Numbered from the stretch's first letter, positions 40,101 to 55,100 are shown. The stretch is 64,000 nt of DNA from Cyprinodon diabolis (GCA_030533445.1 CM060069.1:4818716-4882715); one strand, 5' to 3'. The notes: generated from the letters alone by a model not told the origin. Numbers and translations are program-made.

Positions 40101-41065
40101 TATAAATTGCTCTGGTTTATAACGGGCTCTGGTTCATAACGGGCTTTGGTTTATAAAACGCTCTGGTTTATAAAGGGCTTTGGTTTTTAACAGGCTCTGG
40201 TTTATACAGGGCTCTGGTTTCTAAAGGGCTCTGGTTTATAGAAGGATCTGGTTTATAACGGCCTCTGGTTTATAACCGGCTCTGGTTTAAAAACGGCTTT
40301 GGTTTATAAAAGGATCTGGTTTATAATGGGCTCTGGTTTATAACTGGCCCTGGTTTATTAAGAGATCTGGTTCATAAAGGCTCTGGTTTATAACGGGATC
40401 TGATTTATAAAGGGCTCTGGTTTATAAAAGGCTCTGGTTTATAACGGGCTCTGGTTTATAACCGGCTCTGGTTTAAAAACGGCTTCTGTTTATAAAGGGC
40501 TCTAGTTTCTAAAGGGCTCTGGTTTATAAAGGGCTTTGGTTTATAACCGGATTTGGTTTATAAAGGCTCTGGTTTATAAAGGGCTTTGGTTTATAACGGG
40601 CTCTGGTTTATACCGGGCTCTGGTTTATAAAGGGCTCTGGTTTATAATAGGATCTGGTTTATAACGGGCTCTGGTTTATAACCGGCTCTGGTTTAAAAAC
40701 GGCTTTGGTTTATAAAGGGCTCTAGTTTCTAAAGGGCTCTGGTTTATAAAGGGGATTGGTTTGTAAATGGCTCTGGTTTATAAAGAGCTCTGGTTTATAA
40801 CAGGCTCTGGTTTATTAAGGGCTTTGGTTTATAAAGAGCTCTGCTTTATATTGGGCTCTGGTTTATAAAGGGCTTTGGTTTATAACGTTCTCTGGTTTAT
40901 ACCGGGCTTTGGTTTATAAAGGGCTCTGGTTTCTAAAGGGCTCTGGTTTATAAAGGGCTCTGGTTTATAAAAGGATCTGGTTTATAACGGGCTCTGTTTT
41001 ATAACCGGCTCTGGTTTAAAAACGGCTTTGGTTTATAAAGGGCTCTGGTTTCTAAAGGGCTCTGG
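37119..41065 (+). repeat. Large higher-order block, about 3.9 kb, repeated near 48190-52125
   Basis: Anchors are GATTAATAG at 37328 and 48399 (offset 11071), ATCTAGGGCT at 38081 and 49152 (11071), TTTATAATAGG at 40641 and 51700 (11059), and GGGGATTGG at 40751 and 51810 (11059). The 12-base change is accounted for by an 11-bp deletion near 49996 and a one-base loss near 50625 in the downstream copy. Near-identity over almost 4 kb suggests a recent duplication. Confidence 0.87.
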
Positions 41066-44000
41066 TTTATAAAGGGCTCTGGTTTATAAAAGGATCTGAT
41101 TTATAACGGGCTCTGGTTTATAACCGGCTCTGGTTTAAAAACGGCTCTGGTTTATAAAGAGCTCTGGTTTATAACAGGCTTTGGTTTATAACGGGCTCTG
41201 GTTTATACCGGGCTCTGGTTTACAAAGGGCTCTGGTTTATAAAAGGATCTGGTTTATAACGGGCTCTGGTTTATAACCGGCTCTGGTTTAAAAACGGCTT
41301 TGGTTTAAAAAGGGCTCTAGTTTCTAAAGGGCTCTGGTTTATAACAGGCTCTGGTTTACAAAGGGCTATGGATTAAAAAGAGCTCTGGTTTATAACGGGC
41401 TCTGGTTTATAAAGAGCTTTGGTTTACAACGGGCTCTGGTTTATACCGGGCTTTGGTTTATAAAGGGCTCTGGTTTCTAAAGGGCTCTGGTTTATAAAGG
41501 GCTTTGGTTTATAAATTGCTCTGGTTTATAACGGGCTCTGGTTCATAACGGGCTTTGGTTTATAAAAGGCTCTGGTTTATAAAGGGCTTTGGTTTATAAA
41601 GAGCTTTGGTTTATAACGGGCTCTGGTTTATACCGGGCTCTGGTTTATAAAGGGCTCTGGTTTATAAAAGGATCTGGTTTATAATGGGGTCTGGTTTATA
41701 ACCGGCTCTGGTTTATAAAGGGCCCTGGTTTATTAAGAGATCTGGTTCATAAAGGCTCCGGTTTATAACGGGATCTGATTTACAAAGGGCTCTGGTTTAT
41801 AAAAGGATCTGGTTTATAACGGGCTCTGGTTTATAACCGGCTCTGGTTTAAAAACGGCTTTGGTTTATAAAGGGCTCTAGTTTCTAAAGGGCTCTGGTTT
41901 ATAACAGGCTCTGGTTTACAAAGGGCTATGGATTATAAAGAGCTCTGGTTTATAACGGGCTCTGGTTTATAAAGAGCTTTGGTTTACAACGGGCTCTGGT
42001 TTATACCGGGCTTTGGTTTATAAAGGGCTCTGGTTTCTAAAGGGCTCTGGTTTATAAAGGGCTTTGATTTATAAATTGCTCTGGTTTATAACGGGCTCTG
42101 GTTCATAACGGGCTTTGGTTTATAAAAGGCTCTGGTTTATAAATGGCTTTGGTTTATAACGGGCTCTGGTTTATACAGGGCTCTGGTTTATAAAGGGCTC
42201 TGGTTTATAAAAGGATCTGGTTTATAACGGGCTCTGGTTTATAACCGGCTCTGGTTTAAAAACGGCTTTGGTTTATAAAGGGCTCTAGTTTCTAAAGGGC
42301 TCTGGTTTATAACAGGCTCTGGTTTACAAAGGGCTATGGATTATAAAGAGCTCTGGTTTATAATTGGCTTTGGTTTATAAAGAGCTTTGGTTTATAACGG
42401 GCTCTGGTTTATACCGGGCTCTGGTTTATAAAAGGATCTGGTTTATAATGGGGTCTGGTTTATAACCGGCTCTGGTTTATAAAGGGCCCTGGTTTATTAA
42501 GAGATCTGGTTCATAAAGGCTCCGGTTCATAACGGGATCTGATTTACAAAGGGCTCTGGTTTATAAAAGGATCTGGTTTATAACGGGCTCTGGTTTATAA
42601 CCGGCTCTGGTTTAAAAACGGCTTTGGTTTATAAAGGGCTCTAGTTTCTAAAGGGCTCTGGTTTATAACAGGCTCTGGTTTACAAAGGGCTATGGATTAT
42701 AAAGAGCTCTGGTTTATAACGGGCTCTGGTTTATAAAGAGCTTTGGTTTACAATGGGCTCTGGTTTATACCGGGCTTTGGTTTATAAAGGGCTCTGGTTT
42801 CTAAAGGGCTCTGGTTTCTAAAGGGCTCTGGTTTATAAAGGGCTCTGGTTTATAAAAGGATCTGGTTTATAACGGGCTCTGTTTTATAACGGGCTCTGGT
42901 TTAAAAACGGCTTTGGTTTATAAAGGGCTCTGGTTTCTAAAGGGCTCTGGTTTATAAAGGGCTCTGGTTTATAAAAGGATCTGGTTTATAACGGGCTCTG
43001 GTTTATAACCGGCTCTGGTTTAAAAACAGCTCTGGTTTATAAAGGGCTCTGGTTTATAAATTGCTCTGGTTTATAACGGGCTCTGGTTCATAACGGGCTT
43101 TGGCTTATAAAAGGCTCTGGTTTATAAAGGGCTCTGGTTTATTAAGAGATCTGGTTTATAAAGGGCTCTGTTTTATAACGGGCTCTGGTTCATAAAGGGC
43201 TCTGGTTTATAAAGGGCTTTGGTTTATAGCGGGCTTTGGGTTATAAAGTGCTCTGCTTTATTATGAGCTCTGGTTTATAACAGGCTTTGGTTTATAAAGA
43301 GCCCTAATTTATCTAGGGCTCTGTTTTATAACGGGCTCTGGTTTATAACAGGCTCTGGTTTATTAAGAGATCTGGTTTATAAAGGGCTTTGGTTTATGAC
43401 TGGCATTGGTTTATAAAAGGCTCTGGTTTATAAAGGGAACTGTTTTATAACAGGCTCTGGTTTATAAAGGGCTATGTATTATAAAGAGCTCTGGTTTATA
43501 CCGGGCTTTGGTTTATAAAGGGCTCTGATCTATAAAGGGCTCTGGTTTATAAAGGGCTCTGTTTTATAACGGGCTCTGGTTTATAACGGGCTTTTGTTTA
43601 AAATGGGCTCTGGTTTCTAAAGGGCTCTGGTTTATAAAGGGCTTTGGTTTATAAATGGCTCTGGTTTATAATGGGCTCTGGTTTATAAGGGACTCTGATC
43701 TATAAATGGCTCTGGTTTATAAAGGGCTCTGGTTTATAAAGGACTTTGGTTTATAAAGGGCTCTGGTTTATAAAGGGCCCTTGTTTATTAAGAGATCTGG
43801 TTCATAAAGGCTCTGGTTTATAATAGGCTCTGGTTTAAAAAGGGATCTGGTTTATAACAGGCTCTGGTTTATAAAGGTATATGGTTTATAAAGAGCTCTG
43901 ATTTATAACAGGCTCTGGTTTATAAAGAGCTTTGGATTATAAAGGGCTCTGGTTTATACCGGGCTTTGGTTTATAAAGGGCTCTGATCTATAAAGGGCTC

Positions 44001-47000
44001 TGGTTTATAAAGGGCTCTGGTTTATAAAGGGCTTTGGTTTATAAAGGGATCTGGTTTATAAAGGGCTCTGTTTTATAACGGGCTCTGGTTTATAACGGGC
44101 TTTTGTTTAAAATGGGCTCTGGTTTATAATAGGCTCTGGTTTATAACCGGCTTTGGTTTATAAAGGGCTCTGGTTTATAAAGGGCTTTGGTTTATAACGG
44201 GCTCTGGTTTATAAAGGGTTCTGATTAATAGCAAGTTCTGGTTTATAAAGAGCTTTGGTTTAAAAACAGCTCTGCTTCATATTGGGCTCTGGTTTATAAA
44301 GGGCTGTGGTTTATAACGGGCTCTGGTTTATAACGGGCTTTTGTTTATAATGGGCTCTGGTTTATAACAGGCTCTGGTTTATAACCAGCTTTTGTTTATA
44401 AAGGGCTCTGGTTTATACCGCGCTCTGGTTTATAAAGGGCTCTGGTTTAAAAAAGGATCTGATTTATAACTGGCTCTGGTTTATTTCCGGCTCTGGTTTA
44501 AAAAAGGCTTTGGTTTATAAAGTGCTCTAGTTTCTAAAGGGCTCTGGTTTATAACAGGCTCTGGTTTATTAAGGGCTTTGGTTTATAAAGAGCTCTGCTT
44601 TATATTGGGCTCTGGTTTATAAAGGGCTTTGGTTTATAACGGGCTCTGGTTTATACCGGGCTTTGGTTTATAAAGGGCTCTGGTTTTTAAAGGGCTCTGG
44701 TTTCTAAAGGGCTTTGGTTTATAAATTGTTCTGGTTTATAACGGACTCTGGTTCATAACGGGCTTTGGCTTATAAAAGGCTCTGGTTTATAAAGGGCTCT
44801 GTTTTATAACGGGCTCTGGTTATAAAGGGCTCTGGTTTATAAAGGGCTTTGGTTTATAGCGGGCTTTGGGTTATAAAGTGCTCTGCTTTATTATGAGCTC
44901 TGGTTTATAACAGGCTTTGGTTTATAAAGAGCCCTAATTTATCTAGGGCTCGGTTTTATAACAGGCTCTGGTTTATAACAGGCTCTGGTTTATTAAGAGA
45001 TCTGGTTTATAAAGGGCTTTGGTTTATGACCGGCATTGGTTTATAAAAGGCTCTGGTTTATAAAGGGAACTGGTTTATAACAGGCTCTGGTTTATAAAGG
45101 CCTTTGTATTATAAATAGCTCTGGTTTATACCGGGCTTTGGTTTATAAAGGGCTCTGATCTATAAAGGGCTCTGGTTTATAAAGGGCTCTGGTTTCTAAA
45201 GGGCTCTGGTTCATAAAGGGCTTTGGTTTATAAATTGCTCTGGTTTATAACGGGCTCTGGTTCATAACGGGCTTTGGTTTATAAAACGCTCTGGTTTATA
45301 AAGGGCTTTGGTTTTTAACGGGCTCTGGTTTATACAGGGCTTTGGTTTCTAAAGGGCTCTGGTTTATAGAAGGATCTGGTTTATAACGGCCTCTGGTTTA
45401 TAACCGGCTCTGGTTTAAAAACGGCTTTGGTTTATAAAAGGATCTGGTTTATAATGGGCTTTGGTTTATAACTGGCCCTGGTTTATTAAGAGATCTGGTT
45501 CATAAAGGCTCTGGTTTATAACGGGATCTGATTTATAAAGGGCTCTGGTTTATAAAAGGCTCTGGTTTATAACCGGCTCTGGTTTAAAAACGGCTTCTGT
45601 TTATAAAGGGCTCTAGTTTCTAAAGGGCTCTGGTTTATAAAGGGCTTTGGTTTATAACCGGCTTTGGTTTATAAAGGCTCTGGTTTATAAAGGGCTTTGG
45701 TTTATAACGGGCTCTGGTTTATACCGGGCTCTGGTTTATAAAGGGCTCTGGTTTATAAAAGGATCTGGTTTATAACGGGCTCTGGTTTATAACCGGCTCT
45801 GGTTTAAAAACGGCTTTGGTTTATAAAGGGCTCTAGTTTCTAAAGGGCTCTGGTTTATAAAGGGCTTTGGTTTGTAAATGGCTCTGGTTTATAAAGAGCT
45901 CTGGTTTATAACAGGCTCTGGTTTATTAAGGGCTTTGGTTTATAAAGAGCTCTGCTTTATATTGGGCTCTGGTTTATAAAGGGCTTTGGTTTATAACGTT
46001 CTCTGGTTTATACCGGGCTTTGGTTTATAAAGGGCTCTGGTTTCTAAAGGGCTCTGGTTTATAAAGGGCTCTGGTTTATAAAAGGATCTGGTTTATAACG
46101 GGCTCTGTTTTATAACCGGCTCTGGTTTAAAAACGGCTTTGGTTTATAAAGGGCTCTGGTTTCTAAAGGGCTCTGGTTTATAAAGGGCTCTGGTTTACAA
46201 AGGGCTATGGATTATAAAGAGCTCTGGTTATAATGGGCTCTGGTTTATAAAGAGCTTTGGTTTACAACGGGCTCTGGTTTATACCGGGCTTTGGTTTATA
46301 AAGGGCTCTGGTTTCTAAAGGGCTCTGGTTTATAACAGGCTCTGGTTTATAACCGGCTTTGGTTTATAAAGGGCTCTGGTTTATAAAGGACTTTGGTTTA
46401 TAAAGGGCTCTGGTTTATAAAGGGCCCTTGTTTATTAAGAGATCTGGTTCATAAAGGCTCTGGTTTATAATAGGCTCTGGTTTAAAAAGGGATCTGGTTT
46501 ATAACAGGCTCTGGTTTATAAAGGTATATGGTTTATAAAGAGCTCTGATTTATAACAGGCTCTGGTTTATAAAGGTATATGGTTTATAAAGAGCTCTGAT
46601 TTATAACAGGCTCTGGTTTATAAAGAGCTTTGGATTATAAAGGGCTCTGGTTTATACCGGGCTTTGGTTTATAAAGGGCTCTGATCTATAAAGGGCTCTG
46701 GTTTATAAAGGGCTCTAGTTTATAAAGGGCTTTGGTTTATAAAGGGATCTGGTTTATAAAGGGCTCTGTTTTATAACGGGCTCTGGTTTATAACGGGCTT
46801 TTGTTTAAAATGGGCTCTGGTTTATAACAGGCTCTGGTTTAAAACCGGCTTTGGTTTATAAAGGGCTCTGGTTTATAAAGGGCTTTGGTTTATAACGGGC
46901 TCTGGTTTATAAAGGGCTCTGATTAATAGCAAGTTCTGGTTTATAAAGAGCTTTGGTTTAAAAACAGCTCTGCTTCATATTGGGCTCTGGTTTATAAAGG

Positions 47001-48189
47001 GCTGTGGTTTATAACGGGCTCTGGTTTATAACGGGCTTTTGTTTATAATGGGCTCTGGTTTATAACAGGCTCTGGTTTATAACCGGCTTTTGTTTATAAA
47101 GGGCTCTGGTTTATACCAGGCTCTGGTTTATAAAGGGCTCTGGTTTAAAAAAGGATCTGATTTATAACTGGCTCTGGTTTATTTCCGGCTCTGGTTTAAA
47201 AAAGGCTTTGGTTTATAAAGTGCTCTAGTCTCTAAAGGGCTCTGGTTTATAACAGGCTCTGGTTTATTAAGGGCTTTGGTTTATAAAGAGCTCTGCTTTA
47301 TATTGGGCTCTGGTTTATAAAGGGCTTTGGTTTATAACGGGCTCTGGTTTATACCGGGCTTTGGTTTATAAAGGGCTCTGGTTTTTAAAGGGCTCTGGTT
47401 TCTAAAGGGCTTTGGTTTATAAATTGTTCTGGTTTATAACGGACTCTGGTTCATAACGGGCTTTGGCTTATAAAAGGCTCTGGTTTATAAAGGGCTCTGG
47501 TTTATTAAGAGATCTGGTTTATAAAGGGCTCTGTTTTATAACGGGCTCTGGTTTATAAAGGGCTCTGGTTTATAAAGGGCTTTGGTTTATAACCGGCTTT
47601 GGTTTATAAAGGCTCTGGTTTATAAAGGGCTTTGGTTTATAACGGGCTCTGGTTTATACCGGGCTCTGGTTTATAAAGGGCTCTGGTTTATAAAAGGATC
47701 TGGTTTATAACGGGCTCTGGTTTATAACCGGCTCTGGTTTAAAAACGGCTTTGGTTTTTAAAGGGCTCTAGTTTCTAAAGGGCTCTGGTTTATAAAGGGC
47801 TTTGGTTTGTAAATGGCTCTGGTTTATAAAGAGCTCTGGTTTATAACAGGCTCTGGTTTATTAAGGGCTTTGGTTTATAAAGAGCTCTGCTTTATATTGG
47901 GCTCTGGTTTATAAAGGGCTTTGGTTTATAACGTTCTCTGGTTTATACCGGGCTTTGGTTTATAAAGGGCTCTGGTTTCTAAAGGGCTCTGGTTTATAAA
48001 GGGCTCTGGTTTATAAAAGGATCTGGTTTATAACGGGCTCTGTTTTATAACCGGCTCTGGTTTAAAAACGGCTTTGGTTTATAAAGGGCTCTGGTTTCTA
48101 AAGGGCTCTGGTTTATAAAGGGCTCTGGTTTACAAAGGGCTATGGATTATAAAGAGCTCTGGTTTATAATGGGCTCTGGTTTATAAAGA

Positions 48190-51100
48190 GCTCTAGTTTA
48201 TAAAGGGCTTTGGTTTATAAAGGGATCTGGTTTATAAAGGGCTCTGTTTTATAACGGGCTCTGGTTTATAACGGGCTTTTGTTTAAAATGGGCTCTGGTT
48301 TATAACAGGCTCTGGTTTAAAACCGGCTTTGGTTTATAAAGGGCTCTGGTTTATAAAGGGCTTTGGTTTATAACGGGCTCTGGTTTATAAAGGGCTCTGA
48401 TTAATAGCAAGTTCTGGTTTATAAAGAGCTTTGGTTTAAAAACAGCTCTGCTTCATATTGGGCTCTGGTTTATAAAGGGCTGTGGTTTATAACGGGCTCT
48501 GGTTTATAACGGGCTTTTGTTTATAATGGGCTCTGGTTTATAACAGGCTCTGGTTTATAACCGGCTTTTGTTTATAAAGGGCTCTGGTTTATACCAGGCT
48601 CTGGTTTATAAAGGGCTCTGGTTTAAAAAAGGATCTGATTTATAACTGGCTCTGGTTTATTTCCGGCTCTGGTTTAAAAAAGGCTTTGGTTTATAAAGTG
48701 CTCTAGTTTCTAAAGGGCTCTGGTTTATAACAGGCTCTGGTTTATTAAGGGCTTTGGTTTATAAAGAGCTCTGCTTTATATTGGGCTCTGGTTTATAAAG
48801 GGCTTTGGTTTATAACGGGCTCTGGTTTATACCGGGCTTTGGTTTATAAAGGGCTCTGGTTTTTAAAGGGCTCTGGTTTCTAAAGGGCTTTGGTTTATAA
48901 ATTGTTCTGGTTTATAACGGACTCTGGTTCATAACGGGCTTTGGCTTATAAAAGGCTCTGGTTTATAAAGGGCTCTGGTTTATTAAGAGATCTGGTTTAT
49001 AAAGGGCTCTGTTTTATAACGGGCTCTGGTTTATAAAGGGCTCTGGTTTATAAAGGGCTTTGGTTTATAGCGGGCTTTGGGTTATAAAGTGCTCTGCTTT
49101 ATTATGAGCTCTGGTTTATAACAGGCTTTGGTTTATAAAGAGCCCTAATTTATCTAGGGCTCGGTTTTATAACAGGCTCTGGTTTATAACAGGCTCTGGT
49201 TTATTAAGAGATCTGGTTTATAAAGGGCTTTGGTTTATGACCGGCATTGGTTTATAAAAGGCTCTGGTTTATAAAAGGAACTGGTTTATAACAGGCTCTG
49301 GTTTATAAAGGGCTATGTATTATAAAGAGCTCTGGTTTATACCGGGCTTTGGTTTATAAAGGGCTCTGATCTATAAAGGGCTCTGGTTTATAAAGGGCTC
49401 TGGTTTCTAAAGGGCTCTGGTTCATAAAGGGCTTTGGTTTATAAATTGCTCTGGTTTATAACGAGCTCTGGTTCATAACGGGCTTTGGTTTATAAAACGC
49501 TCTGGTTTATAAAGGGCTTTGGTTTTTAACGGGCTCTGGTTTATACAGGGCTCTGGTTTCTAAAGGGCTCTGGTTTATAGAAGGATCTGGTTTATAACGG
49601 CCTCTGGTTTATAACCGGCTCTGGTTTAAAAACGGCTTTGGTTTATAAAAGGATCTGGTTTATAATGGGCTCTGGTTTATAACTGGCCCTGGTTTATTAA
49701 GAGATCTGGTTCATAAAGGCTCTGGTTTATAACGGGATCTGATTTATAAAGGGCTCTGGTTTATAAAAGGCTCTGGTTTATAACGGGCTCTGGTTTATAA
49801 CCGGCTCTGGTTTAAAAACGGCTTCTGTTTATAAAGGGCTCTAGTTTCTAAAGGGCTCTGGTTTATAAAGGGCTTTGGTTTATAACCGGCTTTGGTTTAT
49901 AAAGGCTCTGGTTTATAAAGGGCTTTGGTTTATAACGGGCTCTGGTTTATACCGGGCTCTGGTTTATAAAGGGCTCTGGTTTATAAAAGGATCTGGCTCT
50001 GGTTTATAACCGGCTCTGGTTTAAAAACGGCTTTGGTTTATAAAGGGCTCTAGTTTCTAAAGGGCTCTGGTTTATAAAGGGCTTTGGTTTGTAAATGGCT
50101 CTGGTTTATAAAGAGCTCTGGTTTATAACAGGCTCTGGTTTATTAAGGGCTTTGGTTTATAAGGAGCTCTGCTTTATATTGGGCTCTGGTTTATAAAGGG
50201 CTTTGGTTTATAACGTTCTCTGGTTTATACCGGGCTTTGGTTTATAAAGGGCTCTGGTTTCTAAAGGGCTCTGGTTTATAAAGGGCTCTGGTTTATAAAA
50301 GGATCTGGTTTATAACGGGCTCTGTTTTATAACCGGCTCTGGTTTAAAAACGGCTTTGGTTTATAAAGGGCTCTGGTTTCTAAAGGGCTCTGGTTTATAA
50401 AGGGCTCTGGTTTACAAAGGGCTATGGATTATAAAGAGCTCTGGTTTATAACGGGCTCTGGTTTATAAAGAGCTTTGGTTTACAACGGGCTCTGGTTTAT
50501 ACCGGGCTTTGGTTTATAAAGGGCTCTGGTTTCTAAAGGGCTCTGATTTATAAAGGGCTCTGGTTTTTAAAGGGCTCTGGTTTATAAAGGGCTCTGGTTT
50601 ATAAAAGGATCTGGTTTATAACGGCTCTGTTTTATAACCGGCTCTGGTTTAAAAACGGCTTTGGTTTATAAAGGGCTCTGGTTTCTAAAGGGCTCTGGTT
50701 TATAAAGGGCTCTGGTTTACAAAGGGCTATGGATTATAAAGAGCTCTGGTTTATAAAGGGCTCTGGTTTATAAAGGGCTTTGGTTTATAGCGGGCTTTGG
50801 GTTATAAAGTGCTCTGCTTTATTATGAGCTCTGGTTTATAACAGGCTTTGGTTTATTAAACGCCCTAATTTATCTAGGGCTCGGTTTTATAACAGGCTCT
50901 GGTTTATAACAGGCTCTGGTTTATTAAGAGATCTGGTTTATAAAGGGCTTTGGTTTATGACCGGCATTGGTTTATAAAAGGCTCTGGTTTATAAAGGGAA
51001 CTGGTTTATAACAGGCTCTGGTTTATAAAGGGCTATGTATTATAAAGAGCTCTGGTTTATACCGGGCTTTGGTTTATAAAGGGCTCTGATCTATAAAGGG

Positions 51101-52125
51101 CTCTGGTTTATAAAGGGCTCTGGTTTCTAAAGGGCTCTGGTTCATAAAGGGCTTTGGTTTATAAATTGCTCTGGTTTATAACGGGCTCTGGTTCATAACG
51201 GGCTTTGGTTTATAAAACGCTCTGGTTTATAAAGGGCTTTGGTTTTTAACGGGCTCTGGTTTATACAGGGCTCTGGTTTCTAAAGGGCTCTGGTTTATAG
51301 AAGGATCTGGTTTATAACGGCCTCTGGTTTATAACCGGCTCTGGTTTAAAAACGGCTTTGGTTTATAAAAGGATCTGGTTTATAATGGGCTCTGGTTTAT
51401 AACTGGCCCTGGTTTATTAAGAGATCTGGTTCATAAAGGCTCTGGTTTATAACGGGATCTGATTTATAAAGGGCTCTGGTTTATAAAAGGCTCTGGTTTA
51501 TAACGGGCTCTGGTTTATAACCGGCTCTGGTTTAAAAACGGCTTCTGTTTATAAAGGGCTCTAGTTTCTAAAGGGCTCTGGTTTATAAAGGGCTTTGGTT
51601 TATAACCGGATTTGGTTTATAAAGGCTCTGGTTTATAAAGGGCTTTGGTTTATAACGGGCTCTGGTTTATACCGGGCTCTGGTTTATAAAGGGCTCTGGT
51701 TTATAATAGGATCTGGTTTATAACGGGCTCTGGTTTATAACCGGCTCTGGTTTAAAAACGGCTTTGGTTTATAAAGGGCTCTAGTTTCTAAAGGGCTCTG
51801 GTTTATAAAGGGGATTGGTTTGTAAATGGCTCTGGTTTATAAAGAGCTCTGGTTTATAACAGGCTCTGGTTTATTAAGGGCTTTGGTTTATAAAGAGCTC
51901 TGCTTTATATTGGGCTCTGGTTTATAAAGGGCTTTGGTTTATAACGTTCTCTGGTTTATACCGGGCTTTGGTTTATAAAGGGCTCTGGTTTCTAAAGGGC
52001 TCTGGTTTATAAAGGGCTCTGGTTTATAAAAGGATCTGGTTTATAACGGGCTCTGTTTTATAACCGGCTCTGGTTTAAAAACGGCTTTGGTTTATAAAGG
52101 GCTCTGGTTTCTAAAGGGCTCTGGT
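48190..52125 (+). repeat. Large higher-order block, downstream copy of 37119-41065
   Basis: Same unit order as 37119-41065. An 11-bp deletion near 49996 leaves a short unit (GGATCTGG followed directly by CTCTGG), which breaks the 17-bp phase. The left end also resembles about 46710-47610 at an offset of 1478 (TTTATTTCCGG 47178 and 48656; shared ATACCAGG variant), so this copy may be a mosaic. Confidence 0.83.
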
Positions 52126-55100
52126 TTATAACGGGATCTGATTTACAAAGGGCTCTGGTTTATAAAAGGATCTGGTTTATAACGGGCTCTGGTTTATAAC
52201 CGGCTCTGGTTTAAAAACGGCTTTGGTTTATAAAGGGCTCTAGTTTCTAAAGGGCTCTGGTTTATAACAGGCTCTGGTTTACAAAGGGCTATGGATTATA
52301 AGGAGCTCTGGTTTATAACGGGCTCTGGTTTATAAAGAGCTTTGGTTTACAACGGGCTCTGGTTTATACCGGGCTTTGGTTTATAAAGGGCTCTGGTTTC
52401 TAAAGGGCTCTGGTTTATAAAGGGCTTTGATTTATAAATTGCTCTGGTTTATAACGGGCTCTGGTTCATAACGGGCTTTGGTTTATAAAAGGCTCTGGTT
52501 TATAAATGGCTTTGGTTTATAACGGGCTCTGGTTTATACAGGGCTCTGGTTTATAAAGGGCTCTGGTTTATAAAAGGATCTGGTTTATAACGGGCTCTGG
52601 TTTATAACCGGCTCTGGTTTAAAAACGGCTTTGGTTTATAAAGGGCTCTAGTTTCTAAAGGGCTCTGGTTTATAACAGGCTCTGGTTTACAAAGGGCTAT
52701 GGATTATAAAGAGCTCTGGTTTATAATTGGCTTTGGTTTATAAAGAGCTTTGGTTTATAACGGGCTCTGGTTTATACCGGGCTCTGGTTTATAAAGGGCC
52801 CTGGTTTATTAAGAGATCTGGTTCATAAAGGCTCCGGTTTATAACGGGATCTGATTTACAAAGGGCTCTGGTTTATAAAGGGCTCTAGTTTCTAAAGGGC
52901 TCTGGTTTATAACAGGCTCTGGTTTACAAAGGGCTATGGATTATAAAGAGCTCTGGTTTATAACGGGCTCTGGTTTATAAAGAGCTTTGGTTTACAATGG
53001 GCTCTGGTTTATACCGGGCTTTGGTTTATAAAGGGCTCTGGTTTCTAAAGGGCTCTGGTTTCTAAAGGGCTCTGGTTTATAAAGGGCTCTGGTTTATAAA
53101 AGGATCTGGTTTATAACGGGCTCTGTTTTATAACGGGCTCTGGTTTAAAAACGGCTTTGGTTTATAAAGGGCTCTGGTTTCTAAAGGGCTCTGGTTTATA
53201 AAGGGCTCTGGTTTATAAAAGGATCTGGTTTATAACGGGCTCTGGTTTATAACCGGCTCTGGTTTAAAAACAGCTCTGGTTTATAAAGAGCTCTGGTTTA
53301 TAACAGGCTTTGGTTTATAAAGGGGCTCTGGTTTATACCGGGCTCTGGTTTACAAAGGGCTCTGGTTTATAAAAGGATCTGGTTTATAACGGGCTCTGGT
53401 TTATAACCGGCTCTGGTTTAAAAACGGCTTTGGTTTATAAAGGGCTCTAGTTTCTAAAGGGATCTGGTTTATAACAGGCTCTGGTTTACAAAGGGCTATG
53501 GATTATAAAGAGCTCTGGTTTATAACGGGCTCTGGTTTATAAAGAGCTTTGGTTTACAACGGGCTCTGGTTTATACCGGGCTTTGGTTTATAAAGGGCTC
53601 TGGTTTCTAAAGGGCTCTGGTTTATAAAGGGCTTTGGTTTATAAATTGCTCTGGTTTATAACGGGCTCTGGTTCATAACGGGCTTTGGTTTATAAAAGGC
53701 TCTGGTTTATAAAGGGCTTTGGTTTATAACGGGCTCTGGTTTATACAGGGCTCTGGTTCATAAAGGGCTCTGGTTTATAAAAGGATCTGGTTTATAACGG
53801 GCTCTGGTTTATAACCGGCTCTGGTTTAAAAACGGCTTTGGTTTATAAAGGGCTCTAGTTTCTAAAGGGCTCTGGTTTATAACAGGCTCTGGTTTACAAA
53901 GGGCTATGGATTATAAAGAGCTCTGGTTTATAATTGGCTTTGGTTTATAAAGAGCTTTGGTTTATAACAGGCTCTGGTTTATACCGGGCTCTGGTTTATA
54001 AAGGGCTCTGGTTTATAAAAGGATCTGGTTTATAATGGGGTCTGGTTTATAACCTTCTCTGGTTTATAAAGGGCCCTGGTTTATTAAGAGATCTGGTTCA
54101 TAAAGGCTCCGGTTTATAACGGGATCTGATTTATAAAGGGCTCTGGTTTATAAAAGGCTTTGGTTTATAACTGGCATTGGTTTATAAAGGGCTTTGGTTT
54201 ATAACGGGCTCTGGTTTATAAAGGGCTTTGGTTTATAACGGGCTCTGGTTTATAACCGGCTCTGGTTTAAAAACGGCTTTGGTTTATAAAGGGCTCTAGT
54301 TTCTAAAGGGCTCTGGTTTATAAAGGGCTTTGGTTTGTAAATGGCTCTGGTTTATAAAGAGCTCTGGTTTATAACAGGCTCTGGTTTATTAAGGGCTTTG
54401 GTTTATAAAGAGCTCTGCTTTATATTGGGCTCTGGTTTATAAAGGGCTTTGGTTTATAACGTTCTCTGGTTTATACCGGGCTTTGGTTTATAAAGGGCTC
54501 TGGTTTCTAAAGGGCTCTGGTTTATAAAGGGCTCTGGTTTATAAAAGGATCTGGTTTATAACGGGCTCTGGTTTATAACCGGCTCTGGTTTAAAAACGGC
54601 TTTGGTTTATAAAGGGCTCTGGTTTCTAAAGGGCTCTGGTTTATAAAGGGCTTTGGTTTGTAAATGGCTCTGGTTTATAAAGAGCTCTGGTTTATAATTG
54701 GCTCTGGTTTATAAAGAGCTTTGGTTTATAACGGGCTCTGGTTTATACCGGGCTCTGGTTTATAAAGGGCTCTGGTTTATAAAAGGATCTGGTTTATAAT
54801 GGGCTCTGGTTTATAACCGGATCTGGTTTATAAAGGGCCCTGGTTTATTAAGAGATCTGGTTCATAAAGGCTCCGGTTTATAACGGGATCTGATTTATAA
54901 AGGGCTATGGTTTATAAAAGGCTTTGGTTTATAACTGGCATTGGTTTATAAAGGGCTTTGGTTTATAACGGGCTCTGGTTTATAACCGGCTCTGGTTTAA
55001 AAACGGCTTTGGTTTATAAAGGGCTCTAGTTTCTAAAGGGCTCTGGTTTATAAAGGGCTTTGGTTTGTAAATGGCTCTGGTTTATAAAGAGCTCTGGTTT

